Positions 8,913-17,480 of a stretch of DNA of 64,000 bases are shown here, one piece after another; within the stretch, counting starts at the first letter, position 1, and each line of letters starts with the position of its first letter. Source of the stretch: Microvirga solisilvae (lineage in GTDB: Bacteria; Pseudomonadota; Alphaproteobacteria; Rhizobiales; Beijerinckiaceae); NCBI RefSeq assembly GCF_022808595.1, contig NZ_JAKUCN010000001.1:682001-746000 (forward strand). Reading direction: 5' to 3'. A program made the position numbers and the translations under genes. The notes below the pieces were generated by a model, which saw nothing but the letters and a program-made list of their open reading frames with translations, was not told the origin of the DNA and searched no databases.

Positions 8913-8976
8913 CCGTTCGGCACCGGTCAGGCTGTTCGCTATCACGATCAGCCTGGATTCAGCAAGCGCCTGGACG

Positions 8977-9432
8977 CTACCGTTTGAAAAGCGGATGCTC
9001 GATCCGGTCTCCAGGCTTGATACCCAGCTTGGCCGCGGTGCCGGCATTCAGCTCCAAAACGGCCAGAACAGGCTCGCCGGAGGGAATGGTACGGGTGGAT
9101 AAAGGTTCCGTATTGGCCGCAATCCGGGCAATCGTGCCGTCCTGGCGGACGAACAGCATATCCAGGGACAGATAGGTGTTCTGCATCCACATGGAGACCG
9201 GCTCGACCCGCCCGAAATCGAACAGCATGCCCCGGTCGGGCGCCATGGAGCGGCGATACATCAGCCCCTGAGCCCGGTCCGCATCGTTGCGGGCCACCTC
9301 GACCTGGAAGCTCTGCCTTTGGCCGCCCTGGGTGACGATGGAAAGAGCTTCGAGAGCCTGTGCATAGGCTGTTCCCGCCAAAGCGATGACGAGACCTAAG
9401 GCCGGAAGAACCGGGCGGAGACGCTGGAACAC
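8977..9432 (-). CDS. DUF192-family periplasmic protein
   Basis: This 151-residue protein has an N-terminal signal peptide (LPALGLVIALAGTAYAQA). The mature part carries the DUF192 pattern: RAQGLMYRRSMAPDRGMLF, VSMWMQNTYLSLDMLFV and GEPVLAVLELNAG. The family is a small beta-barrel of unknown biochemical role. The start codon is GTG at 9432. It lies 12 bases after the tandem cold-shock gene on the same strand, so the two are probably cotranscribed, an arrangement common in Hyphomicrobiales. Confidence 0.88.
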   Translation of the reverse strand: MFQRLRPVLPALGLVIALAGTAYAQALEALSIVTQGGQRQSFQVEVARNDADRAQGLMYRRSMAPDRGMLFDFGRVEPVSMWMQNTYLSLDMLFVRQDGTIARIAANTEPLSTRTIPSGEPVLAVLELNAGTAAKLGIKPGDRIEHPLFKR

Positions 9433-9444
9433 GAATGGAACCTG

Positions 9445-10065
9445 TTAGTGAGAGTGCGGCAGAGCCATGTCGGCGAGTCGAACCTCGGCGGCCATGAGGC
9501 CCTTCGAGCCGTCACCGAAACGGACGTAGACGCGCTCGCCGGGCTTCAATTCGGCAATACCGTAACGGCGCAGGGTCTCCATATGGACGAAGATGTCCGG
9601 CTTGTCTTCGCCCTGGGTCAGGAAGCCGAACCCCCGCAGGCGGTTGAACCATTTCACGATGGCGGGCTCCAAGCCGCTCGTCGGCACCACCTGGACATGG
9701 GTGCGCGGCAGCGGAAGCTCGGACGGATGCAGGGCCGTCGATTCATCGAGAGAAAGAATGCGGAAGGCCTGCAGGCCGCGCGGACGCTGCACCGCCTCGA
9801 CAACGATCCGGGCGCCCTCGTTGGCCGCCTGATACCCGTCCCGGCGCAGGCAGGTTACGTGCAGGAGAACGTCCGGCATCCCGTTATCGGGCACGATGAA
9901 GCCGAATCCCTTGGCGACATCGAACCACTTGATCCGACCGCTCACCTGGATGAGATCGACGGGATTCTCTTCCCCAATCGGCTGGGCAGCCTCCCGGCGT
10001 CCCTGATCGAAAGAGGAGCTTTCCTCTCGAAGCTTGAAGGAGTTAGAGCCGAAATCGCCAGTCAT
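9445..10065 (-). CDS. Tandem cold-shock-domain protein
   Basis: This 206-residue protein contains two CspA-type OB folds. The first is at about residues 40-105 (VSGRIKWFDVAKGFGFIVPD) and the second at about 132-200 (PAIVKWFNRLRGFGFLTQGE). Each keeps RNP1-like (KGFGFI, RGFGFL) and RNP2-like (DVLLHV, DIFVHM) aromatic motifs for single-stranded nucleic acid binding. The 35-residue polar N-terminus and the roughly 27-residue linker are probably flexible. Such two-CSD proteins are typical of alphaproteobacteria and act as RNA chaperones or regulators. It precedes the DUF192 gene. Confidence 0.9.
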   Translation of the reverse strand: MTGDFGSNSFKLREESSSFDQGRREAAQPIGEENPVDLIQVSGRIKWFDVAKGFGFIVPDNGMPDVLLHVTCLRRDGYQAANEGARIVVEAVQRPRGLQAFRILSLDESTALHPSELPLPRTHVQVVPTSGLEPAIVKWFNRLRGFGFLTQGEDKPDIFVHMETLRRYGIAELKPGERVYVRFGDGSKGLMAAEVRLADMALPHSH

Positions 10066-10195
10066 GAATAAACCCGAACTCGAATCAAAAAATGCAGATC
10101 CTTAAAACAAAGATAACATCGTCCTGAATCAGGGGAAGTCAGAAACAACCCTTAGTGTGCGATGAAATTTTCAGCATCCGGCGAGAGCGTTGAAA

Positions 10196-10951
<756 letters not shown>

Positions 10952-10969
10952 GTCACTGATATAGATCGC

Positions 10970-11989
10970 ATGAACCCTCAATCACAGGACCGGCCGCACG
11001 TGAACGATGATCCTTCCCGCACCAAAGCCAGCCTCGATCGGCAGATCGCCTCCCAACGCTGGGATGCCATCGACGTGGCTCGCGGCATCGCGATTGCGGC
11101 GATGGTCGTCTACCATTTCAGCTGGGACCTGAGCTTCCTGAAGCTCATCGAGACCAACATTCTCGAGGTGCCCGCCTGGCGCTGGTTTGCACGCGGGATT
11201 GCGGGCTCGTTCCTGTTGCTCGCTGGAATCGGGCTCGCCCTGGCGCATGCGCAAGGATTTCGTCGACTGCCGTTTCTGCGGCGTCTCATGAAGGTCGGCG
11301 GCTCGGCACTCGCCGTGACCCTCGCCACGTTCTTCGCATTTCCGGATAGCTATATCTTCTTCGGCATCCTCCACTGCATTGCCGTGTCGAGCCTTCTCGC
11401 GCTTCCGTTCCTGCGGATGCACCCTGCCCTGATCTTGATCGCAGCCATCTTCTGCCTTGCTGCGCCTTTGTTGTTGACGAGCCCTGCACTCGACGCCCCC
11501 TATCTCGATTGGCTTGGTCTTGGCGCCACCATGCCGATGACGAACGACTATGTGCCGATCTTCCCATGGTTCGGTGCGGTCCTGACTGGCATCGTGCTTG
11601 GGAAATGGCTGCTGTCGAAAACCGAGACGCAGTCGATCGCGCGCTGGCGCGCCAAAGCGCTTCTCTTCAGAACGCTGATCTGGGCCGGCCGGAAGAGCCT
11701 GCCGATCTATCTCGTTCATCAGATCGTGCTGCTCGGGCTTCTCTATGGTGTGCTGCAGCTTACAGGCCCCAATCCACGCGCGGAAGCGCAGCCCTTCATC
11801 AACGAGTGCATGGCGACCTGCCTGCAGAACTCCCAGCCTCAGACCTGCAATGCCGTCTGCTCCTGCACGGTCGACACGCTTCGCCAAAGCGACCTCTGGC
11901 GAAAGGTGATGAGTGGCGCGATCACGGCGGATGAGCGCACCCAGGTGTCACGGGCAGCACAACAATGCCTGCGGCGGGCTCCGCTTTAA
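10970..11989 (+). CDS. DUF1624 multipass membrane protein (acyltransferase-like) with Cys-rich tail
   Basis: This 339-residue membrane protein begins with a DUF1624/HGSNAT-catalytic signature (RWDAIDVARGIAIAAMVVYHFSWD). About seven to eight membrane helices follow. Relatives include lysosomal heparan-alpha-glucosaminide N-acetyltransferase, so transmembrane acyl transfer is plausible but unproven in bacteria. After the last helix (LVHQIVLLGLLYGVLQL) there is an unusual hydrophilic tail of about 70 residues with seven cysteines (CMATC, CNAVCSC, a late QQC). It is divergent from cobB. Confidence 0.85.
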   Translation: MNPQSQDRPHVNDDPSRTKASLDRQIASQRWDAIDVARGIAIAAMVVYHFSWDLSFLKLIETNILEVPAWRWFARGIAGSFLLLAGIGLALAHAQGFRRLPFLRRLMKVGGSALAVTLATFFAFPDSYIFFGILHCIAVSSLLALPFLRMHPALILIAAIFCLAAPLLLTSPALDAPYLDWLGLGATMPMTNDYVPIFPWFGAVLTGIVLGKWLLSKTETQSIARWRAKALLFRTLIWAGRKSLPIYLVHQIVLLGLLYGVLQLTGPNPRAEAQPFINECMATCLQNSQPQTCNAVCSCTVDTLRQSDLWRKVMSGAITADERTQVSRAAQQCLRRAPL

Positions 11990-12316
11990 CCGTAGCTATG
12001 CTCAGGTAAGCGCTAACATCAGCCTCCCGCGAGGCATCTCCCCATTAGGGCAAACTCTCAAGTGAGCGCAAAGCCACTCGCAGATAGCAACATCATGAGA
12101 CATCGACCTGAAGTTGCGTACACTAATTTCAGGTTGCAAAGCAACATCAAGACAAACGCTCGTTGTCCCTGCTGCCACGCTAGTTTAAAAACGTCATAAC
12201 TTTGCAAATGCCCAAGGGTAAGATTGCATTATTTCAAGGCAAAAATTATATCGTAACGTAACAATACAAAGTACCTTCCCTAACGTGACTCAACGAAGTC
12301 ACTTTAGGGGCAGAAA
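11990..12316. other. Intergenic region upstream of the ACP gene
   Basis: This 327-base stretch has no convincing gene. Its distal half (12180-12310) is AT-rich and probably carries the promoter of the ACP/PKS/ligase operon. It includes the inverted repeat at 12106-12134 and a partly overlapping small palindrome GTTGC-AAA-GCAAC at 12133-12145. Confidence 0.5.
12106..12134. promoter_or_regulatory. Candidate operator: ACCTGAA-N15-TTCAGGT
   Basis: Two perfect 7-bp inverted arms are separated by 15 bases, about 180 bases upstream of the ACP start. A second palindrome (GTTGC-AAA-GCAAC, 12133-12145) shares its last bases. The symmetry suits a dimeric regulator, but none is encoded next to it. Confidence 0.35.
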
Positions 12317-12598
12317 ATGACTTTCATCTCAGAGGCGAATATCGCTCGCCAGATCGGCGACCTTTGCATGTGGATCAGCGAAGGCAGCATCAATCACATT
12401 GAAATGGGCATGTCCCTCACTCGGGATCTCGGCTTCGATTCCATGAAGCTCATGCAGTTCTTCGCCGGGATCGAGGAGCTTTATAATGGCATCGGCCTTG
12501 AGGATTGGTTTATCGAGCACAGCTCCGGCGGTCGCGACACCATCGGCAGCGTCGTGCGCTACCTGACCCAGGCCCGCATTCTTGTCGCAGCGGAGTGA
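12317..12598 (+). CDS. Acyl carrier protein of a dedicated lipid/polyketide operon
   Basis: This 93-residue acidic helical protein has the phosphopantetheine site DLGFDSMKLMQFF with Ser42 as the attachment residue. The stand-alone carrier differs from the housekeeping AcpP: it has an aromatic-rich third helix (FAGIEELYNGIGLEDWF) and a less acidic helix II. The PKS gene starts four bases after its stop codon and the acyl-AMP ligase follows, so it probably receives an acyl chain from the ligase and hands it to the synthase. GGGGC at 12307-12311 can serve as ribosome-binding site. Confidence 0.88.
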   Translation: MTFISEANIARQIGDLCMWISEGSINHIEMGMSLTRDLGFDSMKLMQFFAGIEELYNGIGLEDWFIEHSSGGRDTIGSVVRYLTQARILVAAE

Positions 12599-12601
12599 TC
12601 G

Positions 12602-13660
12602 ATGAGCTCCCGCAACGCCGCCCTTCCCACTTTCGTGAATCTCTCGTCCGCCGCTCCCAAGCAGGTCTTCGAGCAGGAGCAGCTCTGGGATGAGATCTTC
12701 GATCAATGGTATGCGGAGCTTCCCGATGCCCGCGATCTCGGCACCGTGACGCGTGTCGAGAGACGCCACCTCGCCTGGAATCCCGCAACCGATATCGGCG
12801 CCGAGACGCGCGGCATCGGCGACCGCATGAAGGCCTATGTCGAGATCGTAGACGAGGTTGCAGGAGAAGCCTTCGAGGATCTGCTTCGCCCCATGGATCG
12901 CGCCGATGTCGGCAGCATCGTGATGGCGAGCAGCACCGGCTATTACGGCCCCACGCCGGATTACTTCCTCGCCAAGCGCTTTGGGCTGAAGCCGAATATT
13001 CGCCGCACGCATATCGGCCACATGGGCTGCTTTGCGGCCTTCAACGTGATCAAGACGGCGATGGATTCCGTCATTGCGCGCCCGAACGAATACACCATCG
13101 GCCTCTGCGCGGAATTCAGCAGCCTTCACTTCCGTCCGGAAGCGACCCGCGAGCAGGCCATCGTCCACAATCTGTTCGGCGACGCGGTCGGCGCTTTCAC
13201 CATGGCCATGCGCGAGCCGGGACATGGACCGCAGATTCTCGCGACCCATACGCTGCAATCCTTCGAGACGTCCGACATGATGACGCTCTCGGTCATGGAT
13301 GACGGCGTGCGCATGACGCTTTCGCCCTATGTGCCCTTCGTGATCGCAAGCCTGATCGAGCAGTTCGTGACGGATCTCTGCGCCTCGGCCGATGTGGATC
13401 CGAGCGAGATCAAGCATTGGGCGATCCATCCCGGCGGGCCCAAGATCGTCGATCTCGTGGCGCAGAAGATGAAGATCACGGAGCGCCAGTTGGAATCGAC
13501 CTGGCATATCCTGCGCGAATACGGCAACTGCGCTTCGGCTACCGTGCTGCTCGTGCTCGAGCATCTGGTCAAGAACGATAAGCCTGCGCAAGGCGAAATC
13601 GGTGTCATGCTCGCGTTCGGTCCCGGCCTCACCCTCGAAGGCGCGCTCCTGCGCTTCTAA
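12602..13660 (+). CDS. Type III polyketide synthase / KAS III-like condensing enzyme
   Basis: This 352-residue thiolase-fold enzyme has the Cys-His-Asn triad of FabH and chalcone-synthase families: Cys143 in HIGHMGCFAAFN, His276 in the CHS-like HPGGPKIVD, and Asn309 in EYGNCASATVL. HPGGP and GNxxSATV are closer to type III polyketide synthases than to ordinary FabH. The likely reaction is condensation of an activated fatty acyl starter with malonyl units, possibly to an alkylresorcinol or alkylpyrone. It lies between the ACP and ligase genes with gaps of a few bases. A FabH-like single condensation is the main alternative. Confidence 0.82.
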   Translation: MSSRNAALPTFVNLSSAAPKQVFEQEQLWDEIFDQWYAELPDARDLGTVTRVERRHLAWNPATDIGAETRGIGDRMKAYVEIVDEVAGEAFEDLLRPMDRADVGSIVMASSTGYYGPTPDYFLAKRFGLKPNIRRTHIGHMGCFAAFNVIKTAMDSVIARPNEYTIGLCAEFSSLHFRPEATREQAIVHNLFGDAVGAFTMAMREPGHGPQILATHTLQSFETSDMMTLSVMDDGVRMTLSPYVPFVIASLIEQFVTDLCASADVDPSEIKHWAIHPGGPKIVDLVAQKMKITERQLESTWHILREYGNCASATVLLVLEHLVKNDKPAQGEIGVMLAFGPGLTLEGALLRF

Positions 13661-13678
13661 CATTTCGTGAGAACAGCG

Positions 13679-15412
13679 ATGTACAAGGCTCATACCTTCC
13701 CTCTGGGGCAGGCTCAGCTTGCCTTTGACCTGTCGAACATGGCAGGCGTGCCTCTCGGCTCGGAACCGAAAACCGTCGTTGAAGTGCTGAAGAAGCGCGC
13801 GGCTGCGGCTCCCGACAAAACAGCTTTCTACGTGATCGAGGCCCGCGATGCGATCACGGAGATCTCCAACGGCGATCTTTTGAAAGAGGCGAGCAATCTC
13901 GCCGGTCGCCTCGCCGCTCATGGCGTGCGTCACAGTGATATTGTACTGCTTGCTTATGAGACTTCGCCCGCGCTTCTGACGGCGTTCTTCGCCTGCCTTA
14001 TCGGCTCCTTCACGCCCTGCGTGGTGGAAGCCCCGAGCCTCGGCGCGCATGCCGGAGAATGGGCTGAGCGGCTGGCCGTTCGGGCGCGCTATGCCGGTGC
14101 GAGGCTGATCCTGTCCAAGCAGGAATGCTGCGACGTGCTGAACGCGGCAGGCTGCGAAGCCACCACCATCGAGGCCCTGCCGAAGGTGATGGAGGCGACC
14201 TTCTCCGAGCCTGTCGAAACCGATCCCGTCTTCCTGCAATTCACCTCCGGCACGACATCGCTGCCGAAGGCCCTGCTGATCGATCATAAGACGCTGCTCA
14301 ACAACGTGCGCGGCCTCGCCTCGGCGCGGGAATGGCACCACGAGGACGTCATCGTCAGCTGGCTGCCGCTCTATCACGATATGGGCCTCGTGGCGCTCAC
14401 CATGGCCGGCTTCGTGACTGGCATGCCCGTGGTGCTGATGCCCTCGAACCTGTTCACCATGAATCCGGCCCGCTGGCTGTGGGCGATTCATACGTTCAAG
14501 GGCACAATCACCTCCGCGCCGAACTTCGCTTATCAGTTCGTCGCCACCCACGCGCCCGAGCACCGCACACGCGGCATGGATTTGTCGACGCTGCGCTGCG
14601 CGATCAATGCCGCCGAATTCATCCAGAGCCGCACCATCGAGCAGTTCACGAAGCGCTTCGGTCCGCACGGCTTCAGGAAAGAAGCCTTCGCTCCGGCTTA
14701 TGGCCTTGCGGAATGCACGGTCGCGGCTTCGATCACGCGTCCATCCGATGTCGTGTCTTTCGATACGATCTCGCGCCAGCGCATGATCACGCAGGGGATC
14801 GCGGCTCCCCTCGAGGCTTCAGATAGGGACGCCTGGGCTGTGGCCTGCGTCGGACCAGTTCTCGATGGACATGACGTGCGCATCGTCGATGGCAATGGCA
14901 ATCCCCTGCCCGATCGTCGCCAAGGCCAGATCCAAATGCGCGGTCCCAGCATCGTGTACGGCTATTTCAAGGAAGCCGTTCCGAGCAACATCCGCGACGG
15001 ATGGCTCGATACGGGCGATCTCGGATATTTGCATAACGGAAACCTTTTCATCACCGGCCGCATCAAGGATCTCATCATCCGCGCGGGCGCCAACATCTCG
15101 CCTTACGAGATCGAGCAGGTCGCGGGCGAAATCGAAGGCGTGCGCTCGGGAGCGGTCGGCGCCATCGGCCTCAACGATCCCGTCAAGGGCACGGAGAACT
15201 TGGTGGTCTTCTTCGAGACCACGCAGAAAGCCTCCGACATGGTCGAGGCCATGCGCCAGGCCATCCGCGACCGCCTGAGCCAGAAGCTCAGCATCGCCGT
15301 CGATCATGTGCTTCCCGTGCCGCCGCATACGTTGCAGAAGACCACGAGCGGCAAGCTGCAGCGGGTGAAGCTGGTGCAGTTGGCGCAGGAGAAGCTGTCG
15401 GCTGTGCATTAA
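13679..15412 (+). CDS. Fatty acyl-AMP ligase (FAAL/FadD-like)
   Basis: This 577-residue ANL-superfamily adenylating enzyme has the P-loop LQFTSGTTSLPK, the VSWLPLYHDMGLV motif typical of fatty acyl-AMP ligases, the adenine-binding APAYGLAECTV, GWLDTGDLGYL and the hinge ITGRIKDLIIRAG. The catalytic Lys is in KTTSGKLQR. FAALs activate fatty acids to acyl-adenylates and load them on ACP or PKS domains rather than CoA. With the ACP gene two genes upstream this fits loading of the dedicated carrier. ATG 13679 is preferred; a GTG at 13667 is possible. Confidence 0.88.
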   Translation: MYKAHTFPLGQAQLAFDLSNMAGVPLGSEPKTVVEVLKKRAAAAPDKTAFYVIEARDAITEISNGDLLKEASNLAGRLAAHGVRHSDIVLLAYETSPALLTAFFACLIGSFTPCVVEAPSLGAHAGEWAERLAVRARYAGARLILSKQECCDVLNAAGCEATTIEALPKVMEATFSEPVETDPVFLQFTSGTTSLPKALLIDHKTLLNNVRGLASAREWHHEDVIVSWLPLYHDMGLVALTMAGFVTGMPVVLMPSNLFTMNPARWLWAIHTFKGTITSAPNFAYQFVATHAPEHRTRGMDLSTLRCAINAAEFIQSRTIEQFTKRFGPHGFRKEAFAPAYGLAECTVAASITRPSDVVSFDTISRQRMITQGIAAPLEASDRDAWAVACVGPVLDGHDVRIVDGNGNPLPDRRQGQIQMRGPSIVYGYFKEAVPSNIRDGWLDTGDLGYLHNGNLFITGRIKDLIIRAGANISPYEIEQVAGEIEGVRSGAVGAIGLNDPVKGTENLVVFFETTQKASDMVEAMRQAIRDRLSQKLSIAVDHVLPVPPHTLQKTTSGKLQRVKLVQLAQEKLSAVH

Positions 15413-15500
15413 TCTCCAAGAGCGCAAAAGTCGCTGGAAAACTCCGGCGACTTTCGCGTTAAGTTCCGAAGCCTGACGCCATCATCCGAGAGGTGCTGTC

Positions 15501-16127
15501 TTGTTGCGGGACTATATGACCGATCTTCCCCTGGTCGCGATCCTTCGCGGATTGCGGCCCGATGCGGCCGAGGCCGTGGGCTTTGCTCTCGTAGAGGCAG
15601 GATTTCGCATCATCGAAGTTCCGCTGAATTCGCCGGAGCCTTTCCGCAGCATCGAGATCCTGGCCAAGGCCATGCCCGCCGACGTGCTCGTGGGCGCAGG
15701 CACCGTTCTCTCCCCGGAACTGGCGGACGGCGTCAAGGATGTGGGCGGCAAGCTCATCGTCATGCCCCATGCGGATACCGATGTGATCCGGCGTGCCAAG
15801 GAGCACCGGATGCTCTGCGCGCCGGGTGTCGCCACGCCGACGGAGGCTTTCGCCGCGCTGAAAGCAGGCGCGGATGCGATCAAGATCTTTCCGGCGGAGG
15901 CCATTCCACCCGCTGTCGTGAAAGCGTGGCGGGCCGTTTTGCCGAAAGAGACAATCGTGCTGCCGGTGGGCGGTATCAAGCCTGACAACATGAAGCCTTA
16001 TGTGGATGCGGGCGCCGATGGTTTCGGGCTCGGCTCCGCTCTCTTCACTCCTGCCATGAGCGTCGAGGAGATTGGCCGCAACGCGCGCGCCTTCGCCTCG
16101 GCGTGGAAGGATCTGCGCGCAAGCTAA
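15501..16127 (+). CDS. dgoA: 2-dehydro-3-deoxy-6-phosphogalactonate aldolase
   Basis: This 208-residue class I aldolase of the KDPG/KDPGal family splits 2-keto-3-deoxy-6-phosphogalactonate into pyruvate and glyceraldehyde 3-phosphate at the end of the De Ley-Doudoroff galactonate route. Typical segments are PLVAILRGLRPDEA-like PLVAILRGLRPDAAEAV, EVPLNSPEPF, GAGTVL, the Schiff-base Lys in AIKIFPAEAIPP, and PVGGIKPDNM. The start is TTG 15501, preceded by GAGAGG seven bases upstream. ATG 15516 is an alternative. No other galactonate gene is adjacent. It is transcribed in the same direction as the ligase operon but separated by 88 bases. Confidence 0.9.
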   Translation: MLRDYMTDLPLVAILRGLRPDAAEAVGFALVEAGFRIIEVPLNSPEPFRSIEILAKAMPADVLVGAGTVLSPELADGVKDVGGKLIVMPHADTDVIRRAKEHRMLCAPGVATPTEAFAALKAGADAIKIFPAEAIPPAVVKAWRAVLPKETIVLPVGGIKPDNMKPYVDAGADGFGLGSALFTPAMSVEEIGRNARAFASAWKDLRAS

Positions 16128-16209
16128 GCTTTCTGTTCCAGGCCTTTGCAGGAACCGTCGCAGGCGGTGAGCGTTCACCACGCCAAAGGCTTAACACAGG
16201 AGTTTCGAG

Positions 16210-16461
16210 ATGAAGAAACTGGCTTTCGTTCTCGCCGCCTCGGTTCTGAGCACGGCCGCGTTCGCGCAGGACACCACCACGACGATCAAGAAAGAGGAAG
16301 GTCTTCTCGGCAGCAAGACCACCATCGAGCAGAAGCGCGAGCCGAGCACCACCTCGTCGACCACGGTCACGACCAGCCCTGGAATCGGCTGCTCGACCGA
16401 GACCAAGCAGAAGACGGACGAGTTCGGCGACACCACCACGAAGAAGACGACCGAGTGCTGA
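16210..16461 (+). CDS. Small secreted Thr/Lys-rich protein
   Basis: The 83-residue product has a clear signal peptide (KLAFVLAASVLSTAAFAQD) and a mature part of about 63 residues dominated by Thr, Lys, Glu and Ser, with two cysteines near the end (GCSTET, final Cys). It has no recognised domain. It follows a good ribosome-binding site (CAGGAG) and is closed by a strong terminator. Such small exported proteins of unknown function are frequent in this order. Confidence 0.75.
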   Translation: MKKLAFVLAASVLSTAAFAQDTTTTIKKEEGLLGSKTTIEQKREPSTTSSTTVTTSPGIGCSTETKQKTDEFGDTTTKKTTEC

Positions 16462-16486
16462 GCTGTTCAGCATTCGCGAGACAAGA

Positions 16487-16510
16487 GGCCCGGCATCGCC
16501 GGGCCTTTTT
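16487..16510 (+). terminator. Rho-independent terminator after the small secreted gene
   Basis: GGCCCGGC and GCCGGGCC form an 8-bp stem with loop ATC, followed by TTTTT. Confidence 0.9.
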
Positions 16511-16523
16511 CATGGGCGATGCG

Positions 16524-16751
16524 CTAGCGGCGCTTTCCGCCACCCCGGAAGAACGGCACCGTCATCAGACGACGGCCAGTCTCATCCACGATTTCGAGTT
16601 CGATATTGCCCGCATCGGCGAGCTCCTCGCGCAATTCCTCGACCGTCGCGATGGCTTCGGCCTTGGCTGCGTCCAGATCGGGGAGTTCGATGCCCTCATC
16701 GTCCTCATCGACATCGTAACCGTCTCGGATATTGAAGAAAAAGCGCGGCAT
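16524..16751 (-). CDS. DUF6894-type small protein
   Basis: This 75-residue protein begins PRFFFNIRDGYDVDEDDEGIELPDL and continues with a helix (DAAKAEAIATVEEL). That pattern is shared by a widespread family of Methylobacteriaceae and Bradyrhizobium proteins (DUF6894) of unknown function. The start is at ATG 16751; the longer frame to 16910 adds 53 residues without family resemblance. It converges with the secreted-protein gene terminator. Confidence 0.8.
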   Translation of the reverse strand: MPRFFFNIRDGYDVDEDDEGIELPDLDAAKAEAIATVEELREELADAGNIELEIVDETGRRLMTVPFFRGGGKRR

Positions 16752-16968
16752 GGCTTGATGCTCGACAAAAGAGAGTTGGCGAAAAAACGCCTTTGATTGC
16801 TGCAAGTTCACTGTAGCCGCTGCCCTTCCGGTTTGGACATCGGAATCTTGAGTGAAATGCCCAGTTATGCAGCACAACTTGCCGTGCTTGCTGGCATGGA
16901 GCTTTTTCAAAGCTTTACGCGTTGACGGTCACGCCAAGGGTATGCGGGCAAACCGCTCAGGAAGCGCC

Positions 16969-17271
16969 ATGATTCATCGCTCCATCGCCCTGCTGTCCGC
17001 CCTCGGCAGCTCAGTCGTTGCCTTGGCTTCCGACGCCTCCGCTCAAACCTCATGCGGCCCGCGAGAACAGCTCGTGAAGGTGCTCGCCGATCAATACAAG
17101 GAAGATCCCGTCGGAATCGGCCTCGCCCAGCCGGGCCAAGTGCTCGAAGTTTTCGCCTCACAGGGCGGATCGTGGTCCATGGTCATGACGATGCCGGACG
17201 GCAAAGCCTGCTTGATCGCAGCCGGCGACAATTGGGAAATGGTGACCAAGATCAAAGGTAGCCCGATCTGA
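16969..17271 (+). CDS. Small exported protein, function unknown
   Basis: This 100-residue product has a signal peptide (IALLSALGSSVVALASDASAQ). The mature domain starts TSCGPREQLVKVLADQYKE and has a second half of beta character (GQVLEVFASQGGSWSMVMTM, GKACLIAAGDNWEMV). Its two mature cysteines (SCGPR, KACLI) could form a disulfide. The start at ATG 16969 is preceded by AGGAAG. Similar periplasmic proteins occur across Hyphomicrobiales without assigned role. Confidence 0.8.
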   Translation: MIHRSIALLSALGSSVVALASDASAQTSCGPREQLVKVLADQYKEDPVGIGLAQPGQVLEVFASQGGSWSMVMTMPDGKACLIAAGDNWEMVTKIKGSPI

Positions 17272-17323
17272 AAGCGATCGCTCTCGGATGTCTGCGGATA
17301 CCTGTTGTCGGGAAGAAAGAAGG

Positions 17324-17398
17324 TGGCGCGCCCTAGGGGAATCGAACCCCTCTTTCCTGCGTGAAAGGCAGATGTCCTAACCGATAGACGAAGGGCGC
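17324..17398 (-). tRNA. tRNA-Glu (anticodon UUC)
   Basis: On the minus strand a 75-base cloverleaf has acceptor stem GCGCCCT/AGGGCGC, an anticodon arm CTGCCTTTCACGCAG giving UUC, T-arm GGGGTTCGATTCCCC and an encoded CCA at 17324-17326. Confidence 0.95.
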
Positions 17399-17480
17399 AC
17401 TGTTTTGTTTCGAGGCGTTGCCGTCGAAGTGGGCGGACGTATAGACGGGATCGCGGCCCACCGCAAGCATGAGTTTTGAA

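Noticed and set aside
12329-14668. A 779-codon open frame on the minus strand
   Set aside because: It is antisense to the ACP, PKS and ligase genes, which have clear catalytic motifs. The frame is open only because of GC-rich codon use, and it shows no domain.
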